Part shown: positions 1 to 6,669 of the stretch, one piece after another
Position numbering within the stretch: the first letter of the stretch is position 1
Layout: each line of letters begins with the position of its first letter
From: an uncultured Prochlorococcus sp.
Lineage (GTDB): Bacteria > Cyanobacteriota > Cyanobacteriia > PCC-6307 > Cyanobiaceae
Assembly: GCA_902535185.1 (NCBI GenBank)
Contig: CACAST010000009.1
Location: 1-40,129, forward strand
Reading direction: 5' to 3'
DNA length: 40,129 bases
Position numbers and translations under genes: made by a program
Notes under the pieces: model-generated
What the model saw: the letters and a program-made list of their open reading frames with translations, nothing else
What the model was told of the DNA's origin: nothing
Database searches by the model: none

Positions 1-2
1 TT

Positions 3-1922
3 GAACCTCATTTTATAAATAATCTACCTACGGTAATTAACAAAATAAATATTAAATCAGTCAGTGAAGTTGGAATAACTCCTAAAGATAAAAGAGAAGA
101 AAAGTCATCAATAGAAATCAAAGGGAAAGATCTTCATATCAAAGTTGGAGATAGCAGAAGAGGCTGGGTAGATAGCTATAAATATCTTCTTGAGGCATCA
201 AGTAATGAAAATCTTGAAAGAGAAATTGATGTTTATATAAATTTGGAAGATATTAGACCTGCTGGAGAATCATTAAAAGGTTTTGGTGGGATGGCAAATC
301 CTATTAAATTGAAAGATCTCTACTCCAGAGTCGCATCACTTCTTGGAAAGGCAATAGGCAGGAAATTAAGTACAGTAGAATGTTGTTTATTAATTGATGA
401 AGCTGCAGTAACTATAGTTGCTGGAAATATAAGAAGAAGTGCTGGAATGAGACAATTTGCTTCCGATGATAGGGAGGCAGCATCGGCAAAAGAAAATTTA
501 TGGAGTCAAGATGAGAATGGTAATTGGAGAATAGATCCTGAAAAAGATGCCCTCAGGATGGCTAATCATACTAGGGTTTATCATACAAAACCCACTTACC
601 AAACTGTTTTGGATGCTGTAACAAAACAATTCCACTCAGGTGAGGGAGCTATTCAATTTGCTCCAGAAGCAATCGCAAGGTCAAATGCAGATATTCTCAA
701 AGATGACGAGTTGAAAAAGGAATTTATTGAAATCTACTCAGAGCAAGGTAAGGATGAAGCGAGAAATTGGATAAATAATTGTTATGGTCCATTCTCTGAA
801 GAAGAGCTAGACCACAGGATGAGCCGATATGGACTTAACCCTTGTGGTGAGATCTTGGGAAATGATTTCCATTGCAATTTGGCTGAAGTTCATTTAAATC
901 AGATAGACCCTGATAATTTTGAAGAGCAAAAAAAAGCTTTTAAGGCAGCAGCTCTTTCTGTAGCATGCTTACTTAATCATGAATTTGAAGTTGAGCGTTA
1001 CAGAAAAAGTAGGGAATATGATCCTATTGTAGGAGTAAGTTTCACTGGATTATTTGATTTTTGTGTCCATGCCTTTGGGACGCCATGGTTGAAATGGTGG
1101 GAAGCAGGAAGGCCAAATAGCGAAGAAGGGAAGGCCTTCAAAGAAAAGGAAGCTAAATTCTTAGATTCTTGGAGAAAGATAGTAAAAGAAACTGTATGGG
1201 AATATTGTGATAAGCATAATCTAAGGAGACCAAATAGATGTACAACAGTTCAGCCAGCTGGAACTAAAAGTCTTCTTACAGGAGCAGCGCCAGGATGGCA
1301 TCCTCCAAAGGCTCAAAGATTCATAAGAAGAATAACTTTCAGGAAAAATGATCCAATTGCTTTAGCTTGCATGGATTATGGTTACTCAGTTGTTCCATCT
1401 CAATCTGATAAAGATGAAAATGGCTGCTTGCTCGATAATCCATTTGATCCAAGATGTACAGAATGGTTAGTTGAAATCCCCACAGAAGTTAGCTGGGCAA
1501 ATATAGAAGGCGCAGACCAAATAGACATTAATAATTTCTCGGCACTAGCTCAATTTGATTTTTACATGCAGGTGCAGAAATTTTACACAGAGCATAATAC
1601 TTCTGCAACCGTAGAATTTAGAGAAAATGAAATCGAGGATCTAGCGAAAGCTATTCATAATGCCATTGAAAATAATGAAGGATATATTTCAGCTGCATTG
1701 TTAGCTCGATTTAGTGCCAACGCTACTTTCCCGAGATTACCATTTGAACCAATAAGTAAAGAGGAATATATATCATTGCAAAATAAAGTAATTGAAAGGA
1801 AAGTTAATAATGATTTCTTTGACGCACTTAATAAATATGATGTTGGAGAACTATCTGAAGCAGGGCCCGCAGGTTGTGATTCAGATAAGTGCCTTCTTCC
1901 CCTTGCGAAACCGAAAGATTAA
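3..1922 (+). CDS. nrdJ: Adenosylcobalamin-dependent (class II) ribonucleotide reductase, 5' partial
   Basis: Makes deoxyribonucleotides for DNA synthesis using a B12-derived radical. The reading frame is open from base 3, so the gene runs in from the left edge; the TTG at 243 in the ORF track is internal. About 639 codons are visible. The first visible part has DSRRGWVDSY, typical of the substrate-binding region of this enzyme. The catalytic NPCGEI motif follows near the middle, then PAGTKSLLTGAAPGWHPP in the barrel. The C-terminus GCDSDKC has the paired cysteines expected to re-reduce the active site. The N-terminal third is missing. Class II enzymes are the usual reductase of marine picocyanobacteria (family knowledge). 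Identification is secure; only the start cannot be seen. Confidence 0.95.
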   Translation, partial: EPHFINNLPTVINKINIKSVSEVGITPKDKREEKSSIEIKGKDLHIKVGDSRRGWVDSYKYLLEASSNENLEREIDVYINLEDIRPAGESLKGFGGMANPIKLKDLYSRVASLLGKAIGRKLSTVECCLLIDEAAVTIVAGNIRRSAGMRQFASDDREAASAKENLWSQDENGNWRIDPEKDALRMANHTRVYHTKPTYQTVLDAVTKQFHSGEGAIQFAPEAIARSNADILKDDELKKEFIEIYSEQGKDEARNWINNCYGPFSEEELDHRMSRYGLNPCGEILGNDFHCNLAEVHLNQIDPDNFEEQKKAFKAAALSVACLLNHEFEVERYRKSREYDPIVGVSFTGLFDFCVHAFGTPWLKWWEAGRPNSEEGKAFKEKEAKFLDSWRKIVKETVWEYCDKHNLRRPNRCTTVQPAGTKSLLTGAAPGWHPPKAQRFIRRITFRKNDPIALACMDYGYSVVPSQSDKDENGCLLDNPFDPRCTEWLVEIPTEVSWANIEGADQIDINNFSALAQFDFYMQVQKFYTEHNTSATVEFRENEIEDLAKAIHNAIENNEGYISAALLARFSANATFPRLPFEPISKEEYISLQNKVIERKVNNDFFDALNKYDVGELSEAGPAGCDSDKCLLPLAKPKD

Positions 1923-2010
1923 GTTTTAAATTATTTGTAAATAAAAAATATAAATTAGTTTTTAAAAATTTAATTTATGGCTACCTCTTTAATAGGGACA
2001 TAAATTATTT

Positions 2011-2277
2011 ATGACATTAAGCTTAAATATTGGGAACTTATTTAATGATTCCTCTAGTCATGCTTTAGTGGATGAGCTAAGAAAAAGAAGCTCAGAAGAG
2101 GAAATATTAGACTTTGAAGAAAAATTTAACTCCAAAAATGAAAAAAATCTACATATTTACATATGTAGATTACTAAAAAATAGATCAATATCCAGGGGTC
2201 TTGCCTCTAAATGGTTAGTGACAATAATCAAAAACAAAGAATCAAAAATTAATGCTTTGCAAAAATTAAATAATTAA
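2011..2277 (+). CDS. Small hypothetical protein (88 aa)
   Basis: Not recognised. It is a soluble, charged protein rich in Lys, Glu and Leu, probably alpha-helical (SSEEEILDFEEKFN, then LHIYICRLLKNRSISRGLASKWLVTI). There is no signal peptide or membrane segment. It follows nrdJ by 88 bases on the same strand, so it may be co-transcribed, although no clear promoter or terminator separates them. Its stop overlaps the stop of the convergent 64-aa gene by four bases. Codon use resembles the neighbours, which supports a real gene. The ATG at 2011 is the first ATG in the open frame. Confidence 0.65.
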   Translation: MTLSLNIGNLFNDSSSHALVDELRKRSSEEEILDFEEKFNSKNEKNLHIYICRLLKNRSISRGLASKWLVTIIKNKESKINALQKLNN

Positions 2278-2468
2278 GTAAGAGCTGAAAGTTTCCACAG
2301 AGCAATCCCAAAAATTGAAAATCCCATAATAAAAGTAAAAGCTAACGCATTTACCAATTGCACCTTATCATTCATTCTGTTTGCGAATGGTAGTAATTGA
2401 GCAAATAATGGAGTCTCTTCAACTATTGCAGATTTTTTTACTGTAGGTTTTTTGCTTCTAGAAAACAT
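2274..2468 (-). CDS. Small single-pass membrane protein (64 aa)
   Basis: A 64-residue protein with a basic start (MFSRSKKPTVKKS), a polar linker, and one hydrophobic C-terminal segment (LVNALAFTFIMGFSIFGIALW). The segment FANRMNDKVQLVNALAFTFIMGF loosely recalls high-light-inducible (Hlip) proteins, but the diagnostic ExxNGRxAMxGF chlorophyll-binding motif is absent. I therefore call it only a thylakoid or plasma membrane small protein of unknown function. It converges on the 88-aa gene with a four-base stop overlap. The coding assignment is likely because length, ATG start and amphipathic layout fit a typical cyanobacterial small membrane protein. Confidence 0.6.
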   Translation of the reverse strand: MFSRSKKPTVKKSAIVEETPLFAQLLPFANRMNDKVQLVNALAFTFIMGFSIFGIALWKLSALT

Positions 2469-2664
2469 AAAACAAATTTTATAATCTTAAGAATTTTACA
2501 TTTAAAAGTTCATTAAATAAAAAATACTTCTCAAAAACGAACAAAATGTAACCTGTAGTAATTACATAAAAAAAATGTATAAATATTTTTAGCAGAAACC
2601 TTATCTATCATTAATATATTAAGTTTATTTATTAAAAACCTAGACAAATAATTTCAATGGATGT

Positions 2665-2670
2665 TATGAT
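2665..2670 (+). promoter_or_regulatory. Candidate -10 element for the structured leader
   Basis: TATGAT lies about ten bases before the first base of the structured leader RNA (gtagcaaccgc), the right distance for transcription to begin at about 2677-2680. No good -35 hexamer is visible at 16-18 bases upstream, which is common in picocyanobacteria. Confidence 0.4.
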
Positions 2671-2679
2671 AAATTTGTA

Positions 2680-2773
2680 GCAACCGCTACCAAAACGTTC
2701 AACTTGCGTATAGCAAGCCGCAAATCGACTTAAGCCATGGAACGGGGACTTAAGCGAAACCGGAGCTTAAAAA
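2680..2773 (+). promoter_or_regulatory. Structured leader RNA, glutamine riboswitch (downstream-peptide)-like
   Basis: Directly seen: CGTTC (2696-2700) can pair with GAACG (2740-2744), enclosing a hairpin CTTGC/GCAAG (2703-2707 with 2713-2717). CTTAAG inside the loop (2729-2734) can form a pseudoknot with CTTAAG just 3' of the outer stem (2749-2754). A competing hairpin TTAAGC/GCTTAA (2750-2755 with 2765-2770) would hold the GGAG ribosome site (2762-2765) in its loop, four bases from the ATG. Known: the downstream-peptide and glnA RNA classes of marine cyanobacteria bind glutamine, have an outer stem, an inner hairpin and a pseudoknot to the 3' flank, and precede very short ORFs. The match in architecture and context is good, but the conserved core sequence was not checked against a model, so the ligand is inferred. 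Confidence 0.5.
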
Positions 2774-2875
2774 ATGACTCTTATTTACAGAGGACAAAAG
2801 TACGTCCAGAATAAAGAAGCAGCTAAAAAGCAGCATAACGAACTAACTTATAGAGGAAAAGCTTATACTAGCTAG
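2774..2875 (+). CDS. DUF4278-like 33-aa peptide
   Basis: A 33-residue ORF too short for the ORF track, ATG to TAG. Two copies of the same motif bracket a charged centre: MTLIYRGQKY at the start and LTYRGKAYTS at the end. This YRG-x-x-Y repeat is the hallmark of the cyanobacterial DUF4278 family, whose function is unknown. A GGAG ribosome site sits eight bases before the ATG, unusual in a region where most genes lack one. A structured leader precedes it and an intrinsic terminator follows 20 bases after the stop, so it is a complete single-gene unit. From memory, a Prochlorococcus non-coding RNA candidate (Yfr6) was reported to encode a peptide of this size; that link is unverified. Coding status is strongly supported. 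Confidence 0.8.
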   Translation: MTLIYRGQKYVQNKEAAKKQHNELTYRGKAYTS

Positions 2876-2895
2876 TTCATTTATCAAATAAATTG

Positions 2896-2923
2896 AAAAA
2901 AGCCACTAAATGTGGCTTTTTTT
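2896..2923 (+). terminator. Intrinsic terminator of the short peptide gene
   Basis: AAAAAGCCAC-taaat-GTGGCTTTTTTT: a five-base GC-containing stem (GCCAC/GTGGC) extended by A/T pairs, a five-base loop and a run of seven T. It is the strongest rho-independent terminator I see in the window and closes the leader/peptide unit. Confidence 0.85.
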
Positions 2924-3012
2924 ATTGTCCAACATTAAACTAAAAAATCACTTAATACTTGGCAAAAGCATTAAACAAATATGATTTAATTGCATTTATA
3001 GATTTAATAACC

Positions 3013-3177
3013 ATGGCAGACCAGAAACCCTTATTTAAAGCACCTTACGATATAAAAGATGTTGGTGCTCTTTTCGCTATAGTTGCCTTCGTATTAATAA
3101 TTGCTGCCATAGTTGGTAATAACCTATTTGGTTTATTTCAAGAAAATGTGAATTTTGGTCAATTAAATTTCCATTAA
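3013..3177 (+). CDS. Small single-pass membrane protein (54 aa)
   Basis: The ORF track starts at a TTG (2959), but ATG at 3013 gives a more natural protein: MADQKPLFKAPYDIKDVGAL, then one hydrophobic segment of about 20 residues (LFAIVAFVLIIAAIVGNNLF) and a short polar tail. The 18 extra residues of the longer form add nothing recognisable. It could be a small thylakoid or plasma membrane protein. No family was recognised. It stands alone between the terminator of the short peptide gene and the pilus locus, so the context gives no hint of role. Confidence 0.6.
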   Translation: MADQKPLFKAPYDIKDVGALFAIVAFVLIIAAIVGNNLFGLFQENVNFGQLNFH

Positions 3178-3371
3178 ATTCTTAAAAACAAAACTTTAAT
3201 TTGTAAATATACTTTTTTATTAAATTTACCTTTTAACAAGAATTTTTATATTTCTAGCGAAGGAATTGCAAATGATTTTTGTAATTCTTCTAAAGAATTT
3301 TTAAAAAGCATTTAGAAAGTTTATGTTTGCACTTTTTAAATTTAAAGCTGGACAAAAGAATAAAAAATGGG

Positions 3372-4148
3372 ATGCTTAGTGTGATTTATAAATTTATGAA
3401 AGTAAAAAAATTATTTAAAAAAAAATATTTTTTTTGCGAAGAACAACATGGATATACTATCGTTGAAATTTTGCTTGTATCTTTAATAATTGGCTTGACA
3501 TTAAGTGTATCTCTACCATTGTTTGGTGCTGTAATAAACAAGGCGAGGCAAAAAGAGGCAACTTTAATAGTTAATAGTGTTCTTAAAGCAGTAAAGGCTA
3601 ATTATGCTTTGGATACATTTTTACCAGCTAAGATAAAACCTCTTAATAAATTTGCAACATTCCATAAGTGTATCTCTGAGGAGGTTGAGGTAAAGGGTAA
3701 TGAAGTTTGTAATTCAAATACTATTACTAAAACTGATGTTAACGATAACTATTTTTATTCTCCATCTGGAAACTATAAAGTTGAACTAAAGACCACTAAA
3801 ATAAGTAATTTTGATATTATTTTTCAAGTAAGAGCTATTCCTAATGGATTAAACTACAAAAATAAGGGGAGCAGTGTGACCGGTTGTTTTAACCCTATTG
3901 GAGGGATTTCATATATAAAAGAATATTCGTTTTTAAATGTTGGAGAAAAAGAATTCATGTCTTGTTTCACAGCACTACAAATTAATGAAGTAGAGGAGGC
4001 AAGAAAAACAGAGGAGGCAAGAAAAGCGGAGGAGGCAAGAAAAGCGGAGGAGGCAAGAAAAGCGGAGGAGGAGATACCTAAATGTATTTTTTGGGATCCA
4101 AGGAGTTCTGGAACAAATCCAAATGATTGTTGGGAGTGGGGCAGTTAA
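3372..4148 (+). CDS. Type IV pilin with charged (EEARKA)n tail
   Basis: A type IV pilin precursor. A basic leader ends at HG, where the prepilin peptidase should cut, followed by YTIVEILLVSLIIGL with Glu at mature position 5. The head matches the major pilin at 8842: KARQKEAT, FHKCISEEVE, YYSPSGNYKVEL-like strand, VTGCFNP and a final conserved Cys (EFMSC). Unlike the major pilin it continues for about 60 residues: four EEARKA-type repeats, probably a rigid charged helix, then a Cys/Trp end (CIFWDP, CWEWGS). The start is uncertain: TTG 3327, ATG 3372 or ATG 3396 (which gives a 19-residue leader) are all in frame; none has a ribosome site. A and T homopolymers of nine and eight bases lie in the leader. 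Probably a minor or alternative pilin displaying the tail on the fibre or at its tip. Confidence 0.85.
   Translation: MLSVIYKFMKVKKLFKKKYFFCEEQHGYTIVEILLVSLIIGLTLSVSLPLFGAVINKARQKEATLIVNSVLKAVKANYALDTFLPAKIKPLNKFATFHKCISEEVEVKGNEVCNSNTITKTDVNDNYFYSPSGNYKVELKTTKISNFDIIFQVRAIPNGLNYKNKGSSVTGCFNPIGGISYIKEYSFLNVGEKEFMSCFTALQINEVEEARKTEEARKAEEARKAEEARKAEEEIPKCIFWDPRSSGTNPNDCWEWGS
3993..4073 (+). repeat. 18-bp tandem repeat coding EEARKA
   Basis: Four in-frame copies of gaggaggcaagaaaagcg starting at 3993, 4011, 4029 and 4047, plus a partial fifth. The last three full copies are identical and the first differs only near its end (K-T instead of K-A). Such identity points to recent copy-number change by slippage or unequal recombination; each unit adds or removes six residues without shifting frame. 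Confidence 0.95.
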
Positions 4149-4214
4149 TTACTTATTTAGAAATACTTCTCTTTAAATAATCTTTAAAACGCTTTTAAAA
4201 AGATAATTACCTTA

Positions 4215-5063
4215 TCAAATTATTTTCCTGAATCCAATTTGCAAACCTGATGAGTCAAAGCCATTTTTTGCTTCGTAGATATAAGGGGTACCCAATCCAT
4301 CATTTGTGGTGTGGGAATTTGCATCCCTCCAAAATCCTTCTATATAAATAGAATTTTTACCTGAAATTTTATAACTAAAACCACTTTTTAACTGTACAAC
4401 AAATACTTGTCTTAGATATTTAGGAATATAAGGAGCTGAATCTTGGGAACTATTAACAAATCCAAGTCCTAATCCAATATATGGAGATAATTTTTTGCCA
4501 TCTCTAAAATCATAATAAGAATTTATTATGTAAAAATCTTTATGCAATTTTCCTCTATCTTTATCAATTTTTGTAATCCTATTATTGAAATATGTAAGAT
4601 ATTCATCAAATCTTCCATTTTCCTGTACATATGATATTTCTGTCCTCACTTTCCCAAAATCATATCCCAAGCCTATCTCAAATGAACGTCCTAATTTTGT
4701 ATATCTATCATCCCATGTAACTTTATTAGTGGAAGTATTATATACGTCATAATTTTTTAAGCTTGAGTAGCCAGTAGCAAAATTAAGATAAAATCCACTT
4801 TTTATATTTTGCGTACTTTTTACTGCTTTGTCTTTACTTATTTTTATTTCCGTTAGCTTATTTTGTCTGATATTTTTTACAGGAAAATTTGATTCTTCGC
4901 CTAAATTTTGTGATTCCTCTTTATCAATAAATTTTGATATTTTATTCTCTTCAAATATTTTTTCTTTTTGAATCTCATCGGTTTTAATTTTTTTAATCAA
5001 TGCCCAAGATGAAAGGGGAAAGGATAGAAATAAAATTAAAAATAAAATGTTACTTTTAAACAT
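4215..5063 (-). CDS. Outer-membrane beta-barrel protein
   Basis: A 282-residue protein with a signal peptide (MFKSNILFLILFLSFPLSSWA), a charged periplasmic linker of about 75 residues, and then strands typical of an eight-stranded barrel of the OmpA/OMP_b-brl type: GFYLNFATGYSSL, FEIGLGYDFGKVRTEISYV, SPYIGLGLGFV, VVQLKSGFSYKI, IYIEGFWRD and a last strand GLQIGFRKII. Alternating hydrophobic residues and Gly-rich turns support the barrel; it does not end in the usual Phe. It is inside the pilus locus and convergent with the tailed pilin, so it may help surface assembly or pilus passage, but that is inference. No specific family name can be assigned. Confidence 0.75.
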   Translation of the reverse strand: MFKSNILFLILFLSFPLSSWALIKKIKTDEIQKEKIFEENKISKFIDKEESQNLGEESNFPVKNIRQNKLTEIKISKDKAVKSTQNIKSGFYLNFATGYSSLKNYDVYNTSTNKVTWDDRYTKLGRSFEIGLGYDFGKVRTEISYVQENGRFDEYLTYFNNRITKIDKDRGKLHKDFYIINSYYDFRDGKKLSPYIGLGLGFVNSSQDSAPYIPKYLRQVFVVQLKSGFSYKISGKNSIYIEGFWRDANSHTTNDGLGTPYIYEAKNGFDSSGLQIGFRKII

Positions 5064-5261
5064 TTAATTTAAAAAAATATAAGATTTTTAGATTTTTGTT
5101 ATCTCAATTTAATCTTCAAATTTATTACAAGTCAAAGCCTTATTTTTGAATTTTAATTAAGTTAAGAAAATAAATGAAACTAATAATTTGAAATTCAAAA
5201 AGGATTTCACTTGACACAAATGAATGAGGTTGTTAACTAAATAAAGATACGCTCAAATTAG

Positions 5262-5495
5262 ATGTATCCAAAAGTTTCCTTAATAAACAAAGAGAATAAA
5301 AACTTAGTAGTTTTTGAAAGAGATTCAAACAACCCTCTTAATGAGGGATTTATTATTTATTGGGCAATTATTAAATCAAATAAGAAGCAATTAATTTTCA
5401 AGAAAAGACTTACTAAAATAAGTGCTCTAAACAAATTAAAAAGACTTCATGAAGAGGGTTGGACTAAGACGAATTATTTAGATCAGGCAGCTTAA
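5262..5495 (+). CDS. Small hypothetical protein (77 aa)
   Basis: Not recognised. The protein looks soluble with a beta-rich start (KVSLINKENKNLVVFERD, FIIYWAIIKSNKKQLIFKKR) followed by a helix (SALNKLKRLHEEGW), resembling a small single-domain cytoplasmic protein. No signal or membrane segment is present. It lies between the barrel gene and the secreted protein at 5845, with about 200 bases before it and 349 after it, so it is probably its own transcription unit. Its relation to the pilus genes is unknown. Confidence 0.65.
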   Translation: MYPKVSLINKENKNLVVFERDSNNPLNEGFIIYWAIIKSNKKQLIFKKRLTKISALNKLKRLHEEGWTKTNYLDQAA

Positions 5496-5844
5496 ACTGT
5501 TGAAACCTAAAGTACTAATTAAATACATCAAGTAAAACTTATTAATGATAAATAATAAATTTTTGCTTAGAATGAAATGCAAAAATTTATCAAGTAATTT
5601 CCTAGATTTTTCAAGAAATATATTGCGATACTATTTAAATAACTTTAATCAAAGTCAAAATAAATACAAAAAGTTTGTTATTAATTCAAATTTCTTTTTA
5701 AAAGGATCTTAAAAAAAAGAAAAAAGACAACATTTTATTTAAAGGAGAAAATGCACTTGGATTGATCCCAAATTAGGCTTAAGATATTAAACATTGTTAT
5801 TAAGCATAATTTAAAAAAAAATTTACTTTAAGAACCTTTTAATT
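5496..5844. other. 349-base AT-rich intergenic stretch, nothing clear
   Basis: No ORF above a few codons, tRNA, strong hairpin or repeat is visible on either strand. There is a good ribosome-site-like AAAGGAGA followed by ATG at about 5750, but it opens only a four-codon frame. It presumably carries the promoter of the secreted-protein/pilin pair. Confidence 0.5.
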
Positions 5845-6669
5845 ATGAGAAGCATATCGATATTTTATTTATTTATTGGTTATTTAATTCTTTTTATAGG
5901 GAGTATTATTAATAAACCAGTTTATTCATCAATAAGAATTTTGAATTGTACTGGTAATGTCCCAAAAAAAACCGCATGCATTATTAAGGCCACTTCGTAT
6001 GATTTGAAAATAAACAGAATTGATATTTGTCAGAAAGATCCTTTCCCAAACTACCAAAGCACACCTGATTTTAGTCGATCTAAATGTATTAATTTGTTAG
6101 ATAGTGCCCTTTCCACTCAAAATGATCTTAATGGAATAGGGAAATTTTATATTTCAAAAGATTTAAAAACAAAAAAAGGGGAATACAAATATATTTCAGT
6201 ATTATTAAATAACAAATTCATTGTTTCTGGTAAATATAAAACGGACAATTATTTTTGGGCTACAAGTAAAGAAGGTCCCGAGAAAGTTATTCGATCAGAA
6301 AGTAATATTTCAATTCCCACTAAATTCACTAGAAAGCTTACTAATTGGAGAGGAGATAAAAATATCGATAATAAATATTGTGAAAATAATGGGGGCACCC
6401 CCTCCCGATGCGAACTACTATATAACGGTTTTAAAATGACTGGAATAGGATTGGATTCAGATTTAATTGAAACTTCTGGGAGTAAAACAAAATATATGTT
6501 TTTTGTTTCTGAACTATCTCCTTCAGTAAGTTTAAAGGAAGATTCTGAAGGGTACTTAAATATAATTTGGGAAAAAAATCTAGAAGTTTACGGTAACGGT
6601 TCTGTTGTTAAATCAATTTCTATTGCACCTTTTATATTCAAAACAAGATTCATAAGTGAAGCTCAATAA
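5845..6669 (+). CDS. Secreted Cys-containing protein coupled to a tailed pilin
   Basis: Not recognised as a named family. An N-terminal hydrophobic segment (IFYLFIGYLILFIGSII) is a signal peptide or anchor. The remaining roughly 245 residues look like an exported beta-rich domain with six cysteines (NCTGN, TACII, DICQK, SKCIN, KYCEN, SRCEL), which could form three disulphides. The 3' end overlaps the GTG start of the tailed pilin by 14 bases, so the two are translationally coupled and probably made in similar amounts. A role as a partner, chaperone or tip protein of that pilin is inferred from this coupling only. The ATG start gives the whole signal peptide. Confidence 0.7.
   Translation: MRSISIFYLFIGYLILFIGSIINKPVYSSIRILNCTGNVPKKTACIIKATSYDLKINRIDICQKDPFPNYQSTPDFSRSKCINLLDSALSTQNDLNGIGKFYISKDLKTKKGEYKYISVLLNNKFIVSGKYKTDNYFWATSKEGPEKVIRSESNISIPTKFTRKLTNWRGDKNIDNKYCENNGGTPSRCELLYNGFKMTGIGLDSDLIETSGSKTKYMFFVSELSPSVSLKEDSEGYLNIIWEKNLEVYGNGSVVKSISIAPFIFKTRFISEAQ

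Noticed and set aside
2274-2468. High-light-inducible (Hlip) protein
   Set aside because: The single membrane segment fits, but the ExxNGRxAMxGF motif is missing.
4183-4199. TTTAAAA-cgc-TTTTAAA hairpin between convergent genes
   Set aside because: Stem is short and all A/T, no T-run; chance is likely in such AT-rich DNA.
5750-5765. Strong ribosome-site AAAGGAGA before an ATG
   Set aside because: The frame stops after four codons, so no gene can be supported.
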